Assembly: GCA_002869465.1 (NCBI GenBank)
Contig: PKSW01000022.1
Span: 1 to 6,427 of the forward strand
Length of the DNA: 6,427 bases
Direction: 5' to 3'
Source: Marinilabiliales bacterium
GTDB taxonomy: Bacteria > Bacteroidota > Bacteroidia > Bacteroidales > F082
Shown: positions 1 to 6,258 of the stretch, piece after piece
How positions within the stretch are numbered: position 1 is the stretch's first letter
Layout: the number at the start of each line of letters is the position of its first letter
The notes under the pieces: model-generated
Told to the model about the DNA's origin: nothing
What the model saw: the letters and a program-made list of their open reading frames with translations, nothing else
The model's database searches: none
Translations under genes and position numbers: made by a program

Positions 1-258
1 ATACCCAATGCGTTTCCTCCCCTCAAAGGTTCTGACTATCTGTTGGCCGATAAAAAAAGGGCTGTCAAACAGGTATTGAACGGATCGCATGAAGAGATGG
101 TAGTAAACGGCGTTACTTATAATATGCCTATGCCTTTCCAGGTAGACACGCATGAAGATGCTGTAAATGTGATTAACTACGTGCTCAATGCATGGGGAAA
201 TGATGGTGGCACCATTACCGTTGAAGAAGTGAAAGACATCAAAATTGTAAGGCCATAA
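1..258 (+). CDS. C-terminal fragment of a c-type cytochrome domain, probably the tail of a copper nitrite reductase (NirK) fusion (5' partial)
   Basis: The reading frame is open from the first base, so the gene starts outside the window; the TTG at 43 is internal, not a start. The visible 85 residues are the second half of a class I cytochrome c domain: an FPPLKGSDYLL segment (residues 5-15), a helix, then VNGVTYNMPMPF (35-46), where M44 (or M42) is the likely axial heme ligand, and a final helix (AVNVINYVLNAWGN). The CxxCH heme motif must lie upstream. The FPPL-GSD, VNG-YN-MP, YV-N-WGN and EEVK pattern is the one I associate with cytochrome c domains fused to the C-terminus of Bacteroidetes copper nitrite reductases, periplasmic enzymes reducing nitrite to nitric oxide. 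Other cytochrome c proteins or fusions remain possible because no cupredoxin part is visible. The next gene begins 2 nt after the stop, so they are probably cotranscribed. Cytochrome assignment is strong; NirK is an inference. Confidence 0.8.
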   Translation: MPNAFPPLKGSDYLLADKKRAVKQVLNGSHEEMVVNGVTYNMPMPFQVDTHEDAVNVINYVLNAWGNDGGTITVEEVKDIKIVRP

Positions 259-260
259 AT

Positions 261-770
261 ATGAATAATACTTTCTATTTGCTGGCGATTGCTTTATTTG
301 TTGTTTTTAGTTCATGCTGCAACCAGAATGATAAAAAAGAACAAGAAGGTAAGCTTGAAATGGCGTTAACACCTACGTCATCAACTGGAAATTTTGGAGA
401 AGAAATTACTGCTGATGAGGCCATCTCTGCAAATAAACTGCCGGAACTATTGGAAGGCAAAGAGACAGTTGAAGTAAAATTAACCGGCAATGTAGATGCG
501 GTTTGCCAAATGTCAGGTTGCTGGATGGACTTGGCCATGGATGATGATGAAATCATTCATGTAACATTTAAAGACGACAGTTTTTTATTGCCTAAAGATG
601 CCGCTGGAAAAACCGCCATTATAGAAGGCGTTGCCACTTATGAAGAAATTCCGGTGGATATGCTGAAACACATGGCAGTAGATGAAGGTAAGACCCAGGA
701 AGAAATTGATGCCATTACAGAGCCCAAACTCGAATATACTTTTGTCGCAAAAGGGGTTATCCTTTATTGA
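261..770 (+). CDS. DUF4920 domain lipoprotein
   Basis: A 169-residue exported protein of unknown function. The N-terminus (MNNTFYLLAIALFVVFSSCC) is a short hydrophobic signal ending in Cys19/Cys20, so it is probably a lipoprotein; Phe at -3 of a Cys19 lipobox is not canonical. A polar linker (about 21-45) leads into the domain at about 46-169, whose landmarks match DUF4920 as I know it from Bacteroidetes: GEEITADEAIS, then VCQMSGCWMDL (81-91), then LLPKDAAGKTAIIEGVA (109-125), then a TQEEIDAITEPKLEYTF-KGVILY tail. C82 and C87 with W88 and M84/M89/M93 form a compact sulfur-rich patch that could bind metal or form a disulfide; this is inference. The start codon is 2 nt after the preceding cytochrome stop, and a TAAGG stretch lies inside the end of that gene. 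It is the last gene before the terminator at 795-823. Its position between a putative copper reductase and a copper oxidase operon suggests a periplasmic accessory role, unproven. Confidence 0.85.
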   Translation: MNNTFYLLAIALFVVFSSCCNQNDKKEQEGKLEMALTPTSSTGNFGEEITADEAISANKLPELLEGKETVEVKLTGNVDAVCQMSGCWMDLAMDDDEIIHVTFKDDSFLLPKDAAGKTAIIEGVATYEEIPVDMLKHMAVDEGKTQEEIDAITEPKLEYTFVAKGVILY

Positions 771-794
771 TGCCAACATTGAAAATGATTTAAT

Positions 795-823
795 CCCGGT
801 TTATATGTGAACCGGGTTTTTTT
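795..823 (+). terminator. Rho-independent terminator after the DUF4920 gene
   Basis: CCCGGTT (795-801) pairs perfectly with AACCGGG (810-816) around an 8-nt loop and is followed at once by seven T residues (817-823). It begins 24 nt after the stop of the lipoprotein gene and should separate the cytochrome/lipoprotein transcript from the oxidase operon. Confidence 0.9.
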
Positions 824-826
824 GTC

Positions 827-842
827 TAATTCCCTGGAATTA
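827..842. repeat. Perfect 7-bp inverted repeat, possible operator
   Basis: TAATTCC (827-833) and GGAATTA (836-842) are exact reverse complements separated by 2 nt (CT). The tiny spacer makes an RNA hairpin unlikely, so if it works it would be a binding site for a dimeric regulator. It lies after the T-tract of the terminator and 128 nt before the SCO start codon. No regulator family can be named from it, and chance occurrence in AT-rich DNA is possible. Confidence 0.4.
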
Positions 843-907
843 TTTTATCATGCATTGTAAATTAGGGATTTTTTTGACATTTTTTTAACAAAATCATTAT
901 TCCTATT

Positions 908-915
908 TATATTTA
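908..915 (+). promoter_or_regulatory. Tentative -7 element for the oxidase operon
   Basis: TATATTTA matches the Bacteroidetes -7 consensus TAnnTTTG at all fixed positions but the last (A for G). The nearest TTTG (873-876) lies 31 nt upstream, beyond the usual spacing to a -33 box. A promoter is expected in this 199-nt gap because a terminator precedes it and a six-gene operon follows, but the exact element is weakly supported. It overlaps the inverted repeat at 911-923. Confidence 0.3.
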
Positions 916-923
916 GTCTAAAT
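911..923. repeat. Perfect 13-bp palindrome overlapping the putative promoter
   Basis: ATTTAG (911-916), a central T, then CTAAAT (918-923) form an exact dyad 46 nt before the SCO start codon. It overlaps the -7-like element, where a repressor could bind. It is very AT-rich, so it may be fortuitous. Confidence 0.35.
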
Positions 924-969
924 TAGCAAACCAAAAAATAAAGGCTAACCCAAACATTATAACCTAAAT

Positions 970-1770
970 ATGAAGCAATTAGCTTTTTTAATTATCCCAT
1001 TTTTATGGAGTCCGTTCATGTATTCAGCAATATCTCAGGAAGCTGAACCGGATCATGAACTTGGAATTTACGAGCATCTGGATGAATACATTTCCGATGA
1101 CCTGGTTTTCAGAGATGAACTTTACAATGAAATTAACATCAAAGAAGCCATTGACAAACCAACCGTGATTTGTCTGGTTTATTACGAATGTCCGGGTATT
1201 TGCAGTCCACTGTTAAATGGTTTAGCTGAAGCCATGGATAAGGCCGATGTAGAACTTGGGAAAGACTACCAGGTGTTCACCATCAGTTTCAGTCACACTG
1301 AAAAACCACCCCTGGCACTCAAAAAGAAAAAAACATATACCAAACTTGTCTCGCACGGCGATACTGAAAATTCATGGAAATTCTTTACAGGTGACAGCAT
1401 TACCATCAACCGGCTTTTAAACGAGGTGGGGTTCAAAGTAAAGAAAGAAGGTAAAGAATATATCCATCCTGGTTCATTGATCATGCTGAGTCCCGAAGGT
1501 AAAATTACCCGATACTTATACGGCAGCACCTACTTCCTCCCTTTCGATTTGAAAATGGCCATTGTAGAAGCTGCTCAGGGAAAATCGGGCCCTACCATCA
1601 ACAAAGTACTGAACTATTGCTTCACCTACGATGCAGAAGGAAAGAAATATGTGTTTAATATTACCAAAGTATCCGGATCTATAATTATTCTTATAGCAGC
1701 GGCATTGCTGATTGGTTTGGTCTTAAGCAGCAGAAAAAGAAAAAAAATTAAAGAATCATCTAAAGTTTAA
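970..1770 (+). CDS. SCO1/SenC-family copper chaperone for cytochrome c oxidase, C-terminally anchored
   Basis: A 266-residue thioredoxin-fold protein of the SCO family, which delivers copper to the CuA centre of oxidase subunit II and can also act as a thiol reductant. Residues 1-22 form a signal peptide (cleavage perhaps after AIS, before QEAEPDH). The metal site is visible: the CPGIC motif at 74-78 gives C74 and C78 (CxxxC), and H166 in YIHPGSLIMLSPEG is the expected third ligand. The downstream RYLYGSTYFLPFDLKMAIVEA and NYCFTYD segments match the longer SCO subfamily found with alternative oxidases. Unlike classical Sco1, which has an N-terminal anchor, it has a hydrophobic helix at about 236-253 followed by a basic tail (RKRKKIKESSKV), so the domain should face the periplasm and be tethered by its C-terminus. 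It is the first gene of the oxidase operon, and subunit I starts 5 nt after its stop. The leader is A-rich without a Shine-Dalgarno sequence. Confidence 0.93.
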   Translation: MKQLAFLIIPFLWSPFMYSAISQEAEPDHELGIYEHLDEYISDDLVFRDELYNEINIKEAIDKPTVICLVYYECPGICSPLLNGLAEAMDKADVELGKDYQVFTISFSHTEKPPLALKKKKTYTKLVSHGDTENSWKFFTGDSITINRLLNEVGFKVKKEGKEYIHPGSLIMLSPEGKITRYLYGSTYFLPFDLKMAIVEAAQGKSGPTINKVLNYCFTYDAEGKKYVFNITKVSGSIIILIAAALLIGLVLSSRKRKKIKESSKV

Positions 1771-1775
1771 AATGT

Positions 1776-3395
1776 ATGAGCGAAACAGTTGTTCAACAAC
1801 CCAGTTTTTTTCAGGTTAAAAAAGGCCTGTTCTCATGGATATTCACCCTCGATCATAAACGTATCGGTATCTTATACCTGTACTCCATCGGCTTCTTTTT
1901 TCTTGTTGCTGCCGGGCTGGGTATTTTAATGCGTCTTGAACTATTAAATCCCGGTCGTGATTTTATTGAAGCACAAACCTACAACCAGGTTTTTACACTG
2001 CATGGTGTCATCATGATCTTCTTGTTTATTATCCCAAGTGTACCGGCGGTTTTTGGCAATTTCTTTTTGCCCATTATGTTAGGCACCGATGATGTAGCTT
2101 TTCCACGCCTGAATTTATTTTCATGGTGGCTTTACATTTTAGGTGCGCTGTTTGCCCTATCAACACTTGTGTTTGGAGATGGCCCTGCGGATACCGGCTG
2201 GACTTTTTATGCACCATACAGTGTTAAAACGGGTACCAATGTCACTACTTCTGTACTGGCAGCCTTTATACTCGGGTTTTCATCCATATTAACCGGACTG
2301 AACTTTATTGTTACCATTCATCGCTTGCGCACACCGGGCATGGGCTTTAACCAGATGCCTCTTTTTGCATGGGCTCTGTATGCCACTTCATGGATACAGT
2401 TATTGGCCACCCCGGTGATCGGAATAACCTTGCTTATGATTGTTGCCGAAAGGGTATTCGGTATTGGTTTATTTGATCCGTCTATTGGCGGTGACCCGAT
2501 ATTGTACCAGCATTTATTCTGGATCTATTCGCATCCGGCTGTTTATATAATGGCATTGCCTGCAATGGGCATTGTTTCTGAAATAATCCCAACCTTTGCA
2601 CAGAGGACCATTTTTGGATACAAAGCCATTGCTTATTCGAGTATGGCTATTGCTTTTGTAGGATATTTTGTATGGGGACACCATATGTTCACCTCAGGTA
2701 TGAGTGGTCCGGCAGCCATTGTTTTTTCCATTATGACCTTCTTTGTTGCGATACCTACAGCTGTAAAAGTTTTTAACTGGGTGGCCACACTGTATAAAGG
2801 ATCTATCGATATTCAGGTACCGCTGCTTTTTGCACTGGCATTTATTTTTAATTTCCTCATTGGTGGTTTAACAGGATTGGTTTTAGGTGCGTTGGCAGCG
2901 GATGTCCACGTCCATGATACATATTTTGTGGTAGGCCACTTTCATTATGTGATGTTTGGTGGTGCCGGATTTGCTTTTTTCGGTGCGCTACATTACTGGT
3001 TCCCAAAAATGTGGGGCAGGATGTACAACAAAAAAGTGGCGAACACCGCTTTTGCACTGCTTTTTATTGGTTTCAATACAACATATTTCCCAATGCTAAT
3101 TCTCGGATTAAAAGGTATGCCCAGAAGGTATTATGATTACTTGCCCGAGTTTCACGACCTGAATATGCTTTCCACGTTCGGATCATGGATATTGGTTACA
3201 GGTATCATCGTGATGGTTATTAATCTATTCGCTGGCGGTATAAAAGGTAAAAAAGCAAGTGCCAATCCATGGAATGGTATAACACTTGAGTGGCAAACAG
3301 CATCGCCACCGCCGCTGCATAATTTCGATAAAATGCCTGAGTTGCCTGCAGGTGGCCCTTATAATTATCCAAATGCTAAAAATGCTAGTCATTAA
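1776..3395 (+). CDS. ctaD: Cytochrome c oxidase subunit I, A2-type heme-copper oxidase (caa3)
   Basis: The catalytic subunit (539 residues, about 12 membrane helices) reduces O2 to water at the heme a3/CuB centre and pumps protons. Ligands are all visible: H76 (FTLHGVIM) and H390 for low-spin heme a, H388 for heme a3 (GHFHYV, 387-392), and H253, H302 and H303 for CuB, with Y257 as the His-Tyr crosslink residue. D-channel entry D106 (DDVAFPRLN) and N113 are kept, as are K-channel T328 and K331 (PTAVK). The residue after HP in the CuB helix is Ala255, not the Glu of A1 oxidases, and Tyr251-Ser252 precede the His (YSHPAVY). This is the hallmark of A2-type enzymes such as the caa3 oxidases of Thermus and Rhodothermus. 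H380 and D381 (HVHDTYF) correspond to the Mg/Mn site. The length is typical and no lesion is seen. It lies 5 nt after the SCO gene and 33 nt before subunit III. Its expected partner is the cytochrome c-fused subunit II encoded downstream. Confidence 0.97.
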   Translation: MSETVVQQPSFFQVKKGLFSWIFTLDHKRIGILYLYSIGFFFLVAAGLGILMRLELLNPGRDFIEAQTYNQVFTLHGVIMIFLFIIPSVPAVFGNFFLPIMLGTDDVAFPRLNLFSWWLYILGALFALSTLVFGDGPADTGWTFYAPYSVKTGTNVTTSVLAAFILGFSSILTGLNFIVTIHRLRTPGMGFNQMPLFAWALYATSWIQLLATPVIGITLLMIVAERVFGIGLFDPSIGGDPILYQHLFWIYSHPAVYIMALPAMGIVSEIIPTFAQRTIFGYKAIAYSSMAIAFVGYFVWGHHMFTSGMSGPAAIVFSIMTFFVAIPTAVKVFNWVATLYKGSIDIQVPLLFALAFIFNFLIGGLTGLVLGALAADVHVHDTYFVVGHFHYVMFGGAGFAFFGALHYWFPKMWGRMYNKKVANTAFALLFIGFNTTYFPMLILGLKGMPRRYYDYLPEFHDLNMLSTFGSWILVTGIIVMVINLFAGGIKGKKASANPWNGITLEWQTASPPPLHNFDKMPELPAGGPYNYPNAKNASH

Positions 3396-3428
3396 AATCT
3401 ATAAATAACAATAAAGAATTCAAGAATT

Positions 3429-4058
3429 ATGGCTGATTCACACACATTTGTTTTACCCAATTCAGGTCATAACTTTGATGCGAAGGCTTCCAAGATGGGC
3501 ATGTGGTTATTCCTGTTCACGGAATTATTGCTGTTCGGTGGGCTTTTCCTCGTGTACATTATCTACAGGTATTTAAACCAGGATGCTTTTTTACTGGCTT
3601 CTTTCGAATTAAATGTATGGATGGGAACCATCAATACGATCGTGCTACTTACAAGTAGTATGACCATAGCGATGGCAATCACCGCTTTGCAAAAAGGAAA
3701 CGCCAAACTTGCAATTACTTTATCATGGTTAACCATACTAGCCGCACTCAGTTTTTTAGTCATTAAATATTTTGAATGGAGCTCGAAATTTGAACATGGA
3801 TTATTCCCTGGAATGGATCATTTCGATGGATTACCTTTGGGAGAACGCCTATACTTTTACCTGTATTTCTTTATGACCGGATTGCATGCCCTGCATGTGA
3901 TCGTTGGGGGTGTTTTTATAGCTGTTGTCATTCGGTTGATCAAAAAAGAAAAAGTGACCAAAGAACGATATTCCCTGCTTGAAAACTCTGGCCTGTATTG
4001 GCACCTTGTCGACCTTATCTGGATTTATTTATTCCCGTTATTCTATTTAATACACTAA
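3429..4058 (+). CDS. ctaE: Cytochrome c oxidase subunit III, short five-helix form
   Basis: A 209-residue membrane protein of the oxidase core; subunit III stabilises subunit I and sustains D-channel proton uptake. Five hydrophobic segments are visible, at about 25-47, 66-87, 94-113, 139-169 and 189-208. Family landmarks are MGMWLFLFTELLLFGGLF (23-40, with E32 matching the conserved lipid-pocket Glu), KYFEW (113-117), MTGLHALHV (149-157) and YWHLVDLIWIYLFPLFYL (190-207). It lacks the first two helices of the seven-helix mitochondrial/proteobacterial form (about 260 residues), which is common for bacterial caa3-type and Bacteroidetes subunits III. The start is supported by the polar MADSHTFVLP leader before the first helix. 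Subunit IV begins 4 nt after its stop. Confidence 0.95.
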   Translation: MADSHTFVLPNSGHNFDAKASKMGMWLFLFTELLLFGGLFLVYIIYRYLNQDAFLLASFELNVWMGTINTIVLLTSSMTIAMAITALQKGNAKLAITLSWLTILAALSFLVIKYFEWSSKFEHGLFPGMDHFDGLPLGERLYFYLYFFMTGLHALHVIVGGVFIAVVIRLIKKEKVTKERYSLLENSGLYWHLVDLIWIYLFPLFYLIH

Positions 4059-4062
4059 TAAT

Positions 4063-4380
4063 ATGAATGGAAAAGAAAAAATTACAGAAAATACTTCTAC
4101 TCATGAGCATATAAGCAGTTACGCCGAGCATTTTGGCACCTGGGTAGCACTGATCCTGTTAACACTGATGACGGTATTTATTTCAACTTTTGGTGCCGAC
4201 CTGAGAACTTTAACTGTGGCAACTGCCCTGCTGATAGCAACTGTGAAAGCACTCGCTGTTGCTTTATATTTCATGCATTTAAAATACGACGCAAAAATTT
4301 ACAGAGCCTGGATGATCATAGTCATGGCCTTGTTCGTATTCTTTTTGTTCATGGTAACACTTGATTATATAACAAGATAA
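4063..4380 (+). CDS. ctaF: Cytochrome c oxidase subunit IV, bacterial small subunit
   Basis: A 105-residue protein with a polar, His-bearing N-terminus (THEHISSYAEHFG) and three membrane helices at about 25-43, 49-70 and 83-101. The VKALAVALYFMHLKYD segment (61-76) at the end of helix 2 is characteristic of the bacterial subunit IV family (CtaF-like). Such subunits are non-catalytic and help assemble or stabilise the complex. It has subunit III 4 nt upstream and subunit II 10 nt downstream, so cotranscription is nearly certain. The family call rests on the motif, helix count and context. Confidence 0.9.
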   Translation: MNGKEKITENTSTHEHISSYAEHFGTWVALILLTLMTVFISTFGADLRTLTVATALLIATVKALAVALYFMHLKYDAKIYRAWMIIVMALFVFFLFMVTLDYITR

Positions 4381-4390
4381 AACACTGTGT

Positions 4391-5296
4391 ATGAATGCTT
4401 CAAATTTTGTTGAAGGAGTTGATTTTAGCCTATATCTGATACTGGGAATTTCCGTTTTTTTCCTCGTGGGAATTACTGCTGTTATGGTATATTTTCTGTT
4501 CAGGTACAGAAAGAAAAATAATCCAGTTGCTACAAATATTTCTCATAATTACACGCTTGAAATTGTCTGGACAGTGATTCCGACCATTTTGGTGATCGTT
4601 ATGTTTTGGTATGGTTGGACAGGATACCGGCCGATGTTGACAGCACCCAAAGGCGCTCTTGAGATTGATGCGATCGGGCAGATGTGGAAATGGACGTTTG
4701 AATATCCTAATGGCAAGTCATCCGACTCATTGATCGTTCCTGTTGATGAACCTGTGAAACTCAACCTCACCTCGCGCGACGTGCTACATGCTTTATACAT
4801 CCCTGCATTCAGGATCAAGCAGGATGTGGTTCCAGGCGATGAGAAGATGATGTGGTTCACCGCTCAAAAAAAAGGAACTTATGATATACTTTGTGCCGAA
4901 TATTGTGGACAATTGCATTCATACATGCTGAGCACCATTAAAGTAGTTGACCGTAGCGAATATGATGCATGGCTCGAAACTGTGCCCGACACCAGCAATG
5001 AACATCCTGGTTTAACACTGATGAAGAAGAATGCCTGCTTATCATGCCACACACAGGACGGCACCCGTTTGGTAGGGCCCAGTTTTAAGGGTGTTATGGG
5101 TATGAAAGAGACTGTATTAATAAATGGAAAAGAACAGGAAATTGTGGTGGACCGTGATTACCTAATCCAATCCATTAAAGATCCCAATGCCGCTATTGTA
5201 AAAAGTTATCAGGGCGGATTGATGACACCCTATGCCAACGTGCTTTCTGATGAAGAAATAAATGCGATTATTGATTATATTGAGACCCTTAAATAA
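4391..5296 (+). CDS. ctaC: Cytochrome c oxidase subunit II with CuA site and fused C-terminal cytochrome c (caa3-type)
   Basis: A 301-residue electron-entry subunit. Two N-terminal membrane helices (about 13-38 and 54-76) precede a periplasmic cupredoxin domain. The CuA ligands are complete: H133 (LHALYIPAF), then C168, E170 (backbone), C172, H176 and M179 in CAEYCGQLHSYM. The aromatic patch MWKWTFEYP (98-106) is the usual electron-entry region. After a linker (about 190-205) comes a cytochrome c domain with CLSCH (216-220; heme attached to C216/C219, H220 axial) and M278 (GGLMTP) as the likely second ligand, ending in a typical C-terminal helix. This fusion defines a caa3 oxidase, in which the fused heme feeds CuA directly. 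No lipobox Cys is present, so the protein appears anchored only by its helices. Subunit II normally comes first in oxidase operons; here it follows I, III and IV. Confidence 0.96.
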   Translation: MNASNFVEGVDFSLYLILGISVFFLVGITAVMVYFLFRYRKKNNPVATNISHNYTLEIVWTVIPTILVIVMFWYGWTGYRPMLTAPKGALEIDAIGQMWKWTFEYPNGKSSDSLIVPVDEPVKLNLTSRDVLHALYIPAFRIKQDVVPGDEKMMWFTAQKKGTYDILCAEYCGQLHSYMLSTIKVVDRSEYDAWLETVPDTSNEHPGLTLMKKNACLSCHTQDGTRLVGPSFKGVMGMKETVLINGKEQEIVVDRDYLIQSIKDPNAAIVKSYQGGLMTPYANVLSDEEINAIIDYIETLK

Positions 5297-5304
5297 TCAT
5301 TAAA

Positions 5305-6174
5305 ATGTCGATTAAAAGTGCCATCCGGTTATTACTAGAACTGAATAAAGTTAAAATAACATTTGCAGTCACCCTGACGACCATTGCAGGATACGTTTTA
5401 GCAAAAAACGCTTTCGATGCCGGTTTGGTTTTACCTGTGCTGGGTATTTTTATTCTGGCATGCGGATCAGCAGCATTAAATCACTATCAGGACAGGGATA
5501 AAGATGTGCTGATGAAAAGGACGATGAACAGGCCCATTCCTTCGGGGAAGGTCAGTCCAAATTGGGTTCTATTCATTGCTATTTCCGAAATTGTACTGGG
5601 AACTTACATCATTTATCTGGGTAGTAATTTCCTGGCGGCACAGCTTGGACTCCTTGCATTAATTTGGTACAACGGCATTTATACACCTTTAAAACGTAAA
5701 ACTGCATTTGCTGTCGTACCCGGAAGCGTTATCGGCGCAATACCCCCCATGGTGGGCTGGGTAGCAGGAGGAGGTGAATTATCGGATCCAAGACTATTTA
5801 TTCTGGCTTTTTTCTTTTTTATCTGGCAGGTGCCCCATTTCTGGTTACTCATGCTGAAATATGGAAAAGAATACGAAGCAGCAGGTTATCCTTCTATCAC
5901 CTCGATGATCAGCAAGCAACAAATTAAGAATGCTACTTTTATGTGGACAGCCGCCACAGCAGTTACCGCTTTAATGATTCCTGTTTCAGGCCTTATGAGT
6001 ACCGTTTTCTTTAAAATTACGATCGTGCTGGCTTCTGTTTGGCTGATAGTTGTTTTTGCACGTTTACTCAGCTCCAAAAAAGAAGATTTTAATCCCTTCT
6101 ATTACTTTATGCAAATCAACTATTTTGTTCTCATTATGATCATCGCACTTAGCATTGATCCGCTTTTTGGATAA
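5305..6174 (+). CDS. ctaB: Heme O synthase (protoheme IX farnesyltransferase)
   Basis: A 289-residue UbiA-family membrane prenyltransferase that adds a farnesyl group from farnesyl diphosphate to heme B, giving heme O, the precursor of heme A used by this oxidase. The first prenyl-diphosphate-binding motif is N59-HYQ-D63-RDK-D67 (NxxxDxxxD), followed by MKRTMNRPIPSG (70-81), a family signature. Other conserved blocks are YNGIYTPLKRKT (122-133), GAIPPMVGW (144-152) and WQVPHFWLLMLKYGKEYEAAGYP (174-196). About eight to nine hydrophobic helices cover the protein, and the length is normal. It starts 8 nt after subunit II and is the last gene of the operon. Heme A synthase (CtaA/Cox15), needed for the next step, is absent from the window and must be encoded elsewhere if heme A is made. 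Confidence 0.96.
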   Translation: MSIKSAIRLLLELNKVKITFAVTLTTIAGYVLAKNAFDAGLVLPVLGIFILACGSAALNHYQDRDKDVLMKRTMNRPIPSGKVSPNWVLFIAISEIVLGTYIIYLGSNFLAAQLGLLALIWYNGIYTPLKRKTAFAVVPGSVIGAIPPMVGWVAGGGELSDPRLFILAFFFFIWQVPHFWLLMLKYGKEYEAAGYPSITSMISKQQIKNATFMWTAATAVTALMIPVSGLMSTVFFKITIVLASVWLIVVFARLLSSKKEDFNPFYYFMQINYFVLIMIIALSIDPLFG

Positions 6175-6189
6175 AAAACCAACGATGTT

Positions 6190-6225
6190 TTTGTCTGCAC
6201 CGTATTCTAATAAAACTTAACTTTG
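6190..6225 (+). promoter_or_regulatory. Bacteroidetes-type promoter for the SDR gene
   Basis: TAACTTTG (6218-6225) matches the -7 consensus TAnnTTTG exactly. TTTG at 6190-6193 is a candidate -33 box, with 24 nt between them, slightly longer than the usual 17-23. The start codon lies 33 nt after the -7 box, implying a leader of about 25-30 nt. This suggests the downstream gene has its own transcript. I see no strong intrinsic terminator in 6175-6217, so readthrough from the oxidase operon is also possible. Confidence 0.65.
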
Positions 6226-6258
6226 AATCCCCAATTTATTAATCTCAAAACTTAAAAT

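Noticed and set aside
43..45. TTG as a start codon for a 71-residue protein
   Set aside because: The frame is open to base 1 and the residues before it (FPPLKGSDYL) are part of the cytochrome c domain, so the gene is a 5' partial.
275..779. Antisense open frames opposite the DUF4920 gene
   Set aside because: They are mirror frames of a well-supported gene, with no recognisable domains and no promoter or leader of their own.
874..891. FNR/CRP-like site (TTG...CAA)
   Set aside because: The half-sites are separated by 12 nt rather than the 8 nt of TTGAT-N4-ATCAA, and the inner bases do not match.
874..902. Sigma70-type promoter with TTGACA -35 box
   Set aside because: TTGACA is present, but 17 nt downstream there is only TTATTC, a poor -10, and Bacteroidetes primary sigma factors use a different -7/-33 pattern.
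2857..3057. Antisense open frame within subunit I, and similar ones at 1293-1529, 3563-3763, 4549-4860, 4879-5064 and 5886-6077
   Set aside because: Each lies fully inside a conserved gene on the opposite strand and shows no family resemblance.
6174..6192. Terminator hairpin after heme O synthase (AAAAAC / GTTTTT)
   Set aside because: The stem is almost all A-T pairs with one G-C pair and would be too weak; no separate T-tract follows.
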